Origin: Chloroflexota bacterium
GTDB lineage: Bacteria > Chloroflexota > Anaerolineae > 4572-78 > J111
Assembly: GCA_003695455.1 (NCBI GenBank)
Contig: RFJF01000278.1
Span: 1 to 6,242 of the forward strand
Reading direction: 5' to 3'
DNA: 6,242 nt
Shown: piece after piece, positions 1-5,847 of the stretch
How positions within the stretch are numbered: position 1 is the stretch's first letter
How the letters are laid out: each line of letters opens with the position of its first letter
Notes under the pieces: model-generated
What the model was told of the DNA's origin: nothing
Databases searched by the model: none
The model's input: only the letters and a program-made list of their open reading frames with translations
Translations under genes and position numbers: made by a program

Positions 1-906
1 GCTATCAGGCTTGATAGCAACTATGTTAACGCTTATTTTAAACGGGGAACAGCGTATTTGCAGACAGGCAACTACCAGAAAGCGCTTGTTGACCTGACCG
101 GGGCAATCAGGCTAAAGCACGATCCCCTCAGTTGGCCGTACAACAATCGGGGCCTGGCCTATTACAAACTGAAAAAATACGAACAGGCCCTTGACGATTT
201 TAACCGGGCCAGTGAGCTTGATCCCGATTACGCCGAGGCTTTCAACAATCGCGGGTTGACCTTGTTAATACTTGGGGATGACAAACAGGCCGCCGCCGAT
301 TTTAGCCGAACCATCGAACTGGACCCCACCAACTACCCCAATGCCTACAACAATCGGGGGTGGATTTATTACCTGCATGAAAATTATGAGCAGGCTCTTG
401 CCGACTTTGCCCGGACCGTTGAACTTGACCCCAACTATGTACTGGCTTACCAAAATCAGGGGTTAACCTATGCCGCCATAGGCAATTATTCGCAGGCTGT
501 TGATAGCTACAGCCACGCAATTGAGCTTAGCCCTGACAACACCAACAACTACAATGGCCGGGGTGATTCTTACTTTAAACTTGGCAATTACGAACAGGCC
601 GCCGCCGATTTTAGCCGGGCCGTTGAACTTGACCCCACCTTTGCCGTTGCCTACCACAACCGGGGCCTGGCCTACACCAACCTGGAAAAGAATGAACCGG
701 CAATTGCCGACTACAACCGGGCCATTGAACTTGACCCCACCGATGTGTTTGCCTATCTGGATCGGGGGTTGGCCCACCGCGCTGCCGGCCATTTCAACGA
801 AGCCGTATCCGATTTGGAAACCTATCTTGAGCTTGCCCCCAATGTCTCAAACCGGAATGAAATTGAGGCGTTAATTTTGGAATTGAAAGCCGAGACAAAT
901 CAATAA
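1..906 (+). CDS. TPR-repeat protein, 5'-truncated by the window edge
   Basis: The reading frame is open from base 1, so the true start lies upstream. The in-frame TTG at 58 falls inside a repeat and is not the start. The visible 301 residues hold the tail of one tetratricopeptide repeat and eight more of 34-35 residues, with the pattern (Y/F)-NNRG-LAY near the start and ALADF-RAIELDP near the end. This is the canonical TPR helix A/helix B signature of the NNRG subtype common in Cyanobacteria and Chloroflexota. A short charged tail (EIEALILELKAETNQ) closes the protein. No other domain is visible, so the role is probably protein binding or scaffolding. The missing N-terminus could carry a signal peptide, a TM segment or a catalytic domain. 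The stop codon overlaps the start of the next gene by one base, which suggests an operon and translational coupling. The TPR call is secure; the partner is unknown. Confidence 0.93.
   Translation, partial: AIRLDSNYVNAYFKRGTAYLQTGNYQKALVDLTGAIRLKHDPLSWPYNNRGLAYYKLKKYEQALDDFNRASELDPDYAEAFNNRGLTLLILGDDKQAAADFSRTIELDPTNYPNAYNNRGWIYYLHENYEQALADFARTVELDPNYVLAYQNQGLTYAAIGNYSQAVDSYSHAIELSPDNTNNYNGRGDSYFKLGNYEQAAADFSRAVELDPTFAVAYHNRGLAYTNLEKNEPAIADYNRAIELDPTDVFAYLDRGLAHRAAGHFNEAVSDLETYLELAPNVSNRNEIEALILELKAETNQ
284..617 (+). repeat. Internal DNA repeat within the TPR array (25 nt, two copies)
   Basis: Bases 284-308 and 593-617 are identical over 25 nt, starting aacaggccgccgccgat. The copies are 309 bp apart, which is 103 codons or three TPR units. 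Both encode the QAAADFSR segment of a repeat. The preserved synonymous codons suggest fairly recent duplication or gene conversion within the array. Confidence 0.8.
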
Positions 907-908
907 TG
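904..908 (+). promoter_or_regulatory. TAATG stop/start overlap (translational coupling)
   Basis: The TAA stop of the TPR gene (904-906) shares its last A with the ATG of the next gene (906-908). No good Shine-Dalgarno sequence precedes this ATG, since the upstream bases are gagacaaatca. Re-initiation by ribosomes finishing the TPR gene is therefore the likely way the WD40 gene is translated, which supports linked expression. Confidence 0.7.
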
Positions 909-2663
909 AAAAAACTCCTTTCGTCCACACTGGGTTTCTGGTTTGCCTGGGGCTGCGCCACCTTTGCCGGTTGGTTCATCGGGTGGATGATTTCCTTTTG
1001 GTTGTACACTTCATCCAATCAACCCCCCGCCGAATCTTTCGTGGTATTTGTTTACGCTTTAATTGTCTATGTTATGTGGTTGATTTGGGCATGTTTGGCC
1101 GGAGCCGGTCAAACGGTGGTGCTGCGGTTCCGGCGCGCGTCCGGCTGGTTTTTGTGGGGTCTGCCTACCGTGCTGGGAGTACTGGGAATATTTGTTATTT
1201 GGGTGTTCAACGGAGACAACTTTTGGGGTGGCGCTGTGGGCGGGTTGCTGGCCGGAACGGGACAATGGCTGATTTTGAGGCGAAATTTCCCGCGAGCCGG
1301 CTGGTGGATTCCGGCCAGCGTGCTGGTATGGAGCCTTAGCCTGGGACTGGCCGGAGCCTATGCCGGCCTGACCGCCGCCCCCCGGCTGTACCACTGGCGC
1401 CTATCCGAGGGCCTGTCTTTTGGCCTGATTTCCGGCCTGATTATGAGCGTGGGCAGTGCCAACACCCTGGCACTGTTGTGGAACAACAACCTGAAACGCG
1501 CGCTGGGAGCGCTGGCGCTGGCTAACATTCCCGTTGCCGCAGCCTGCCTCTACGTTGCAGCCGTTATTTTCCCCTACTACAACCCGCTGCTCGCATCATC
1601 CTATTCACTGCCCCAGTGGAAAGCGCAGGAAGTTACCATTTCCCCCGACGGGCGGCGGCTGCTGACGCGTTCAATGCGTTACTGGCAAGTGAAACTGTGG
1701 GATACGGAAACCATGCAACTGACCCAGACGTTGCCCGTAGATGACTGGGCTAATGTAGCGGTGTACTTTTCTCAAAGCAGTAATCACCTCTTTATCAAAG
1801 AACGAGACTCAATCATTTTATGGGATATTGAACAGGGCGCGGTTGCAGGGCAGTTGCCCACTGATAAAGACGCCAACATTTGGGACCAGGCTATCTCGCC
1901 GGACGGGCAGTTTGTCTTTTTGCTCACCTCGCCCACGCCACGCGGTTATTTCCGTCAGGATACCAACATAAAATTTGATGTCCAACTCTGGGAACCGGCA
2001 GCCGCCGGAGAAGAGGCCGTCAAGGTTTTGGACCGGGTGCTTGTTTCAGACAATCACGGACAGGTGTTTGCGGCGGGCCGTTTTTCACCCGATGGCCGGC
2101 TGCTGGCCGTGGGTATTGAGCAAGCCATGGATATTTGGGACGTGCACCAGGCAACACACCGGCGCCAGCTTCCGCTTCAGGCCTGGGCAGGCGAACCCGT
2201 CTTTTCGCCCGGCGGCACGTTTCTGGCTGCCCCGGTTGGTGGTAATCAAATCAATATTTGGGAGGTAGACGGCGGCGCACTGCGCCACACTCTGGACGGA
2301 AATGTCACGGCCATGGCCTTTTCTCCCGATGAAAAGATGCTGGCAGTTGCCGGCGGCAACTACCGGACCAAAACGTGGACCGTTACTAACTGGGATGTAG
2401 CCACCGGTCAAAAGCTGCAAAATCTGCCTGTTCACGGAGACGCCGTTTCGCGGCTGGCCTTCTCGCCCAACAGCCAACTGTTGGCCTCTTCCGCCGATGA
2501 CAACATTGTTCGGGTGTGGAAAGTACCCGGCGGGCAGGAAAAAACCCATCTGACCCGGTACAACAGTCATCCCCCTCTGGAGATTGCCTTTGCCGGCAAT
2601 GACCGCATGATTGTCGCCGGTGTTCAACCGGAAGAAGTTGGGGTGTGGGTAATTGAACCGTAG
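906..2663 (+). CDS. Polytopic membrane protein with C-terminal WD40 beta-propeller
   Basis: The protein has 585 residues. The first 225 form about seven hydrophobic segments, near 10-34, 44-64, 81-102, 109-124, 132-156, 168-190 and 199-223. Basic loops (LRFRR at 73-77, LRR at 124-126, LKR at 196-198) fit an N-in topology, which puts the C-terminal part outside the cytoplasm. Residues 238-585 contain eight WD40-like repeats with FSPDG-LLA and (L/I)W(D/E) motifs, for example KLWDTE 263-268, ILWDIE 304-309, DIWDVH 409-414, NIWEVD 450-455 and RVWKVP 536-541. They make a 7- or 8-bladed propeller, normally a protein-binding platform. The membrane part carries a duplicated GxGQ-LR motif (66-74 and 117-125). 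No kinase or protease motif was found. The gene overlaps the TPR gene upstream and lies 40 bp before the next gene. The propeller call is firm; TM count, topology and function are inferred. Confidence 0.92.
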   Translation: MKKLLSSTLGFWFAWGCATFAGWFIGWMISFWLYTSSNQPPAESFVVFVYALIVYVMWLIWACLAGAGQTVVLRFRRASGWFLWGLPTVLGVLGIFVIWVFNGDNFWGGAVGGLLAGTGQWLILRRNFPRAGWWIPASVLVWSLSLGLAGAYAGLTAAPRLYHWRLSEGLSFGLISGLIMSVGSANTLALLWNNNLKRALGALALANIPVAAACLYVAAVIFPYYNPLLASSYSLPQWKAQEVTISPDGRRLLTRSMRYWQVKLWDTETMQLTQTLPVDDWANVAVYFSQSSNHLFIKERDSIILWDIEQGAVAGQLPTDKDANIWDQAISPDGQFVFLLTSPTPRGYFRQDTNIKFDVQLWEPAAAGEEAVKVLDRVLVSDNHGQVFAAGRFSPDGRLLAVGIEQAMDIWDVHQATHRRQLPLQAWAGEPVFSPGGTFLAAPVGGNQINIWEVDGGALRHTLDGNVTAMAFSPDEKMLAVAGGNYRTKTWTVTNWDVATGQKLQNLPVHGDAVSRLAFSPNSQLLASSADDNIVRVWKVPGGQEKTHLTRYNSHPPLEIAFAGNDRMIVAGVQPEEVGVWVIEP

Positions 2664-2692
2664 CAGACAAACAACACCTCAATTTTAGCCAA

Positions 2693-2697
2693 AGGAG
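2693..2697 (+). promoter_or_regulatory. Shine-Dalgarno site for the PH-like membrane protein
   Basis: AGGAG lies 6 nt before the ATG at 2704, at ideal spacing. It fixes the start and indicates independent translation initiation after the 40-bp gap that follows the WD40 gene. Confidence 0.8.
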
Positions 2698-2703
2698 AAA
2701 AAG

Positions 2704-3474
2704 ATGGCTCAAACAGTACCGCTTACAGCAAATCAACTTGGCCTGCACCGGGCCACATATCGGCCCAAAGCCCTGCCCGGCAGAATTTTGTTGGGCGCTT
2801 CCTGCATCAGCCTGCTTGTCAGCCTGCTTATGCTCTGGTCGGCCGCCAGCAATTATTTGAGCCACAACACTGTTTTGAGCGACAGTTTCAGGCGCGACAG
2901 GGTCATCATTGGCCTGACTGTGGGCCTGTTTGCGCTGCTGGCTGCCGCCGTGCTTGGCGCGCTTTTCTACTATCATATAAGCCGCAAAGTAGAGCTGTTT
3001 ACCAATGGTTTTGTCTACGCCGATTGGCGAAGCAAGCTGGTATTCAGATGGGATGCGATAACAGAGGTTTATGTGACTCCCAGATATTACAAAAACCAGA
3101 GCCGGATTATCAACTGGATGATTACGGTACGCCGCAATGACGGCCAACAGGCAGAAATTGGGGGGCTTGAATATGTGAGCCGGTTGGGCCAACTTATTCA
3201 AACCGAAGTTGCCAAACATTTGCTACCCCAGACCCTCAAAGCCTACCAATCCGGCCAGAAGGTGCAGTTTGGCCCGCAGCTCAGCCTCAGCCTGGAAGGT
3301 GTCCACTCAGACAAAAAGACATTGCCCTGGCCGCAGGTAGCCGACATAAAACTCGACGGGCGCAATAACGTCATTATTCTGCAAAAAGATAAACAAATGC
3401 CGTGGGACCAGATTCGCAGTGACCGGGTAGGTAACCCGTTGATACTCAAAGCTATACTAAACAAACCCAACTAA
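2704..3474 (+). CDS. Two-TM membrane protein with PH-like (DUF6585-like) cytoplasmic domain
   Basis: The protein has 256 residues. Two hydrophobic segments (about 28-47 and 67-91) are joined by a short loop, so both ends should face the same side, probably the cytoplasm. Residues 94-256 look like a soluble beta-rich domain in two related halves. The first has a turn-glycine strand (FTNGFVYADW) leading to VFRWDAITEVYV, then VRRNDG and an amphipathic helix. The second has VQFGPQLSLSLEG leading to LPWPQVADIKL, then MPWDQIRSDRVGNPLIL. The W-(D/P)-x-(I/V) motifs, the aGqkvqFG segment and the closing vxN helix resemble my recollection of DUF6585, a PH-like family; a profile search would be needed to confirm this. 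A PH-like fold would suggest lipid or protein binding at the inner membrane face. The gene lies between two propeller genes, 40 bp after one and 22 bp before the other. No catalytic residues were recognised. Confidence 0.87.
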   Translation: MAQTVPLTANQLGLHRATYRPKALPGRILLGASCISLLVSLLMLWSAASNYLSHNTVLSDSFRRDRVIIGLTVGLFALLAAAVLGALFYYHISRKVELFTNGFVYADWRSKLVFRWDAITEVYVTPRYYKNQSRIINWMITVRRNDGQQAEIGGLEYVSRLGQLIQTEVAKHLLPQTLKAYQSGQKVQFGPQLSLSLEGVHSDKKTLPWPQVADIKLDGRNNVIILQKDKQMPWDQIRSDRVGNPLILKAILNKPN

Positions 3475-3496
3475 TAGCAGGTAAAAAGGCGGCTGT

Positions 3497-5041
3497 ATGA
3501 ATGCAAGAAAAATTCTGTTATGGGCTATACCTCTGCTCATCATCCCGGCTGTTTTGTTGACCTTAACCCTACAATGGTTTCTGGCGAACCAGGGTACAAT
3601 TTATCTACGCAGAACCCACATAAAAGACATTGTCTTTGACGCCCAACACCGGGCCTGGGTTGCCACTCAAAAAAATGGAGTCAGTGTTTTTGACGGCCAA
3701 CAGTGGACCACCTACACCACTAAAAACTCCGGCCTGGCCGGCAGCATTGTACACAAACTACTCATCGATTCAAAGGGCCAAATTTGGGCAGCTACCAACA
3801 ATGGCCTGAGCGTATTTGACGGCCAACAGTGGACCACCTACACCACTAAAAACTCCGGCCTGGCCCATAATGAAATTGGCGTCGGGATGGCTCTGGACCC
3901 GCAAGACCGGGTTTGGCTTTATTACCTTGAATATAGGGCAAACGGTCTCAGCGTATTCAACGGTCAAAGTTGGGCCACCTACACTACCGAAAACTCCGGG
4001 CTGGCCCATAATCAGGTTTTTGACATTGCCTTTGACCACCAAAACAGAGCCTGGATTGCCACCAAAAAAGGACTAAACGTGTTTGATGGCGAAACCTGGC
4101 TCACCTACACCCCGGATAATTCCGGTCTGGCCGATAACTGGGTTAAAAAGATAGCCATTGATGACCGCAACCGGGCCTGGATTGCCACAACTAAAGGCAT
4201 AAATGTTTTTGACGGCAAAAGCTGGAAAACCTACACCAATCAGGCCGGCAACAGGTTTTGGGGAACCAATGTTATTGCCTTTGACAACCAAAATAAAGTC
4301 TGGGTGGGTATGGAGCAGGGGCTAAACATTTTGGATGCCGGTAGCGGGGAATTTTATCTGTACAACCCCAAAGAAGAAGTAGGCAATATTATCTTTGATT
4401 CGCTGGGGCAGGTCTGGCTTGTTCCACCCCGAAATTATGCCTGTGTAAACCCAATTCGTGTTTTATCCAAAGAAACCTGGCAGGATTACGCCGACCCTAC
4501 GCTGCCCGACCGGTGTATTACGGTTATGGCCCCGGATGATGCCGGGAATTTGTGGATAGGAACCTACGAAGGCATCAAGATTATCAACCCGGCCCAGGTG
4601 CCGCCGTCGGCTTCCACCGGCGTTATAGCCGCATTATTAACCTTTTTAGAACATGGCGGTCATTGTATTCTGCCGGTCATCATCATTGGCCTGTGGCTGG
4701 CCCTGTTACTGGATGCGCTGACCGGCGTTGGCGTGGGTATTGCATCGGGCATCATCTTATATGTATGCAGCTCGGCCGTATTCTTTGACTGGCGGTCTCC
4801 CGTGCTTAACCCGGGCTTCTGGGCAATGATTACAGGCATAGCGGGCGGACTGGTGGGCCGCAAACTGCGCCGGCGGACAGACGACTCGGCGGCTTTGCCG
4901 GACCAACCGGCCGGCCGGAAAAAATCCCGGGAAATTACCGGCGGGGTAGTCGGCGCGTTAATTGGCGCGGCTGGTTGCATCACTGTTTTAGCAGTGGCTT
5001 CTATCCTTTACTTTATTCTCACCTTTTTGACCATGAAATGA
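3497..5041 (+). CDS. Signal-anchored Reg_prop beta-propeller with C-terminal membrane module
   Basis: The protein has 514 residues. A basic N-terminus (MNARK) and a hydrophobic stretch at 6-29 form a signal anchor. Residues 41-372 hold about eight propeller repeats of roughly 42 residues, with the pattern IAFD-NRAWIAT-KGLNVFDG--W-TYT--NSGLA-N. This matches the two-component regulator propeller (Reg_prop/YvrE-like) family, usually found as the periplasmic sensor of hybrid histidine kinases. Here no PAS, HisKA, HATPase, receiver or GGDEF domain follows. Instead come four hydrophobic segments (about 389-408, 410-430, 437-455, 480-511) and a basic loop (455-480, with RKLRRR and GRKKSR) that should be cytoplasmic. 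The propeller would then be extracytoplasmic. The ATG has a modest ribosome site, aaggcgg at 3486-3492, 4 nt upstream. The gene lies 22 bp after the PH-like gene, so it is probably in the same operon. It is likely a sensor or binding protein; the ligand is unknown. Confidence 0.92.
   Translation: MNARKILLWAIPLLIIPAVLLTLTLQWFLANQGTIYLRRTHIKDIVFDAQHRAWVATQKNGVSVFDGQQWTTYTTKNSGLAGSIVHKLLIDSKGQIWAATNNGLSVFDGQQWTTYTTKNSGLAHNEIGVGMALDPQDRVWLYYLEYRANGLSVFNGQSWATYTTENSGLAHNQVFDIAFDHQNRAWIATKKGLNVFDGETWLTYTPDNSGLADNWVKKIAIDDRNRAWIATTKGINVFDGKSWKTYTNQAGNRFWGTNVIAFDNQNKVWVGMEQGLNILDAGSGEFYLYNPKEEVGNIIFDSLGQVWLVPPRNYACVNPIRVLSKETWQDYADPTLPDRCITVMAPDDAGNLWIGTYEGIKIINPAQVPPSASTGVIAALLTFLEHGGHCILPVIIIGLWLALLLDALTGVGVGIASGIILYVCSSAVFFDWRSPVLNPGFWAMITGIAGGLVGRKLRRRTDDSAALPDQPAGRKKSREITGGVVGALIGAAGCITVLAVASILYFILTFLTMK
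3689..3865 (+). repeat. 51-bp identical repeat in adjacent propeller blades
   Basis: Bases 3689-3739 and 3815-3865 are identical over 51 bp. They are 126 bp apart, exactly one 42-codon blade. Both encode FDGQQWTTYTTKNSGLA. A third copy around 3955-4006 is similar but diverged. Identity at silent positions points to recent duplication or gene conversion of a blade. Confidence 0.88.
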
Positions 5042-5084
5042 TGCAAATTTTATTCTTGCAACAAAATGAAAACAAGAATCAACC

Positions 5085-5098
5085 CTCGTCACTCGTCG
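5085..5098 (+). repeat. Heptamer tandem repeat, two units
   Basis: The units ctcgtca (5085-5091) and ctcgtcg (5092-5098) are adjacent 7-mers with one mismatch. On its own this is weak evidence. It gains weight from other 7-bp-period repeats in the same intergenic regions. Confidence 0.45.
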
Positions 5099-5099
5099 T

Positions 5100-5131
5100 T
5101 CGGGAACCCCTTTGCTGCGCTCAGGGTGACA
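5100..5131 (+). repeat. Possible dispersed intergenic repeat (ctgcgctcagggtgac phrase)
   Basis: The reverse complement reads gtcaccctgagcgcagca, then aaggggttcc. I recall near-identical phrases of the form GTCA-CCTGAGCG-AGCGAAG recurring between genes in many metagenome-derived bacterial genomes. This is recognition from memory, not a search. Within the window it occurs once. Its function is unknown. Confidence 0.35.
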
Positions 5132-5142
5132 CGCCTGAGGCC

Positions 5143-5177
5143 CTCTCTGATTCCTGACCCCCGGCTCCTGAATCCTG
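5143..5177 (+). repeat. Degenerate heptamer tandem repeat, five units (NNTCCTG)
   Basis: Read in steps of seven from 5143, the units are ctctctg, attcctg, acccccg, gctcctg and aatcctg. Four of the five end in (C/T)CTG, and the period holds without a slip over 35 bp. The pattern resembles the heptanucleotide short tandemly repeated repetitive (STRR) sequences known from filamentous cyanobacteria, though the unit is different and degenerate. Confidence 0.6.
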
Positions 5178-5240
5178 TTTTAAAGAGGAGATGGACAATC
5201 CCTGGCGGGACGGCAACGAGAATGAAAATAGAGTTCATTT

Positions 5241-5273
5241 GCCATTCGCTGAATCGCCATTCGCTGAATCGCC
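5241..5273 (+). repeat. 15-bp perfect tandem repeat
   Basis: The unit gccattcgctgaatc is repeated exactly at 5241-5255 and 5256-5270, and a third copy begins (gcc, 5271-5273). Each unit contains a small dyad, ATTC-gct-GAAT. If translated from the upstream ATG at 5191, the repeat would read FAESP twice. I judge it to be untranslated leader DNA. Confidence 0.85.
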
Positions 5274-5280
5274 TATTTTC

Positions 5281-5287
5281 AAGGGAG
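5281..5287 (+). promoter_or_regulatory. Shine-Dalgarno site for the Gly-rich membrane protein
   Basis: AAGGGAG precedes the ATG at 5302 by 14 nt, longer than usual. It is part of a 13-nt leader (attttcaagggag, 5275-5287) that recurs exactly before the lipoprotein gene at 6041-6053. This supports its role as a genuine initiation signal and favours the 5302 start over the ATG at 5191. Confidence 0.5.
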
Positions 5288-5301
5288 ATTGGCAAGCAAA
5301 A

Positions 5302-5793
5302 ATGAAAAAACGGGCATACGTATCGTTTGCCGTAGCCAGCGCGGTAATTCTGTTATTATGCGGTAATTTGGGTGGGCTGGAATTAGCCGGCTTGCTAACC
5401 ATCCAGCAAGGTGAAACCTTTGAATTATCCACATTTGTCTATTATGCGGCTTTACTTGGCGGGGTGGGTGGCCTGATTGGTTTTGTTATTGGGGGTATCG
5501 GCGGCGCAATAATAAACACTGCCTGGCGCGTTCTCAACAATGCCGAATCTATAAAGGTTCCTATGTTGCCAGTTTTGGCCGCCGTTGTGACCGGCATATT
5601 TAAGGGGTGGCTGGTGATGGGCGCCGTTGGGCTACTTCTGGGGTTATGTGTTGGGGTTTATATCTATCAAGAAGAGCCCGTTATGGGCGTTGCCTTTCAG
5701 TCATTGGTTAGCCTGGCCGCACCTATTATTGGCACAGTTGGCGGCGCAATTTGGGGCTTAATTCGTTTTATGGGCAACCAGGACGCCTGGTAA
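5302..5793 (+). CDS. Small glycine-rich multi-pass membrane protein, function unknown
   Basis: From the chosen start the protein has 163 residues, beginning MKKRAYVSFAVASAVILLLC, a typical basic-then-hydrophobic membrane start. Hydrophobic segments lie near 6-28, 46-75, 88-121 (possibly two helices) and 128-157. Gly-zipper motifs are prominent: GGVGGLIGFVIGGIGGAI at 53-70 and IGTVGGAIWGLI at 143-154, which favour tight helix packing. The in-frame ATG at 5191 would add 37 polar residues, but its GAGGAG touches the ATG with no spacer and the added codons cover a 15-bp tandem repeat. I therefore prefer 5302, although an automatic annotation could choose 5191. No family was recognised. The Gly-rich helices resemble in style those at the C-terminus of the propeller protein upstream. 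The gene is 260 bp from that protein and 266 bp from the lipoprotein, so it may have its own transcript. Confidence 0.8.
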   Translation: MKKRAYVSFAVASAVILLLCGNLGGLELAGLLTIQQGETFELSTFVYYAALLGGVGGLIGFVIGGIGGAIINTAWRVLNNAESIKVPMLPVLAAVVTGIFKGWLVMGAVGLLLGLCVGVYIYQEEPVMGVAFQSLVSLAAPIIGTVGGAIWGLIRFMGNQDAW

Positions 5794-5799
5794 GGAGGT
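5792..5799 (+). promoter_or_regulatory. Orphan perfect Shine-Dalgarno sequence
   Basis: AAGGAGGT overlaps the stop codon of the membrane gene and is fully complementary to the usual 16S rRNA 3' end. No ATG, GTG or TTG lies in the next 24 bases; the nearest is a GTG at 5825. It may be a relic of an initiation site for a following gene, or chance. Confidence 0.45.
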
Positions 5800-5847
5800 T
5801 TCCACAGAAAACTTAAACAAACCGGTGACACCACGGATCCATTTAAC

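Larger units (their letters stand above)
5042..5301 (+). other. 260-bp intergenic repeat mosaic before the Gly-rich membrane gene
   Basis: No convincing gene lies here. The stretch contains a weak 7-bp inverted repeat (attcttg 5052-5058 with caagaat 5073-5079) without a T-run, so it is not a good terminator. It also contains a 6-bp hairpin (ctcagg 5120-5125 with cctgag 5134-5139), two sets of degenerate 7-bp tandem repeats, a dispersed-repeat-like phrase and a 15-bp tandem repeat. A ribosome-binding leader closes it. No clear sigma-70 promoter was found. The break in spacing suggests the operon ends, or is interrupted, at 5041. Confidence 0.6.

Noticed and set aside
58..60. TTG as the start of the TPR gene
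   Set aside because: The frame is open to base 1 and the upstream residues (RLDSNYVNAYFKRGTAY) are TPR sequence, so the gene begins before the window.
2085..2627. 180-residue minus-strand open frame
   Set aside because: It lies wholly inside the WD40 propeller and only mirrors its repeated codons.
2386..3219. 277-residue minus-strand open frame
   Set aside because: It covers the end of the WD40 gene and the start of the PH-like gene, both with clear protein motifs on the plus strand. Its translation has no recognisable domain, so it is a shadow of plus-strand codon bias.
5052..5079. Hairpin after the Reg_prop gene as a terminator
   Set aside because: The 7-bp stem is AT-rich with a 14-nt loop and no T-run follows on the plus strand, so a rho-independent terminator is not supported.
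5191..5301. ATG 5191 as the start of the Gly-rich membrane protein
   Set aside because: The GAGGAG touches the ATG with no spacer, and the added 37 residues are polar and cover a 15-bp tandem repeat. ATG 5302 gives a typical membrane-protein N-terminus.
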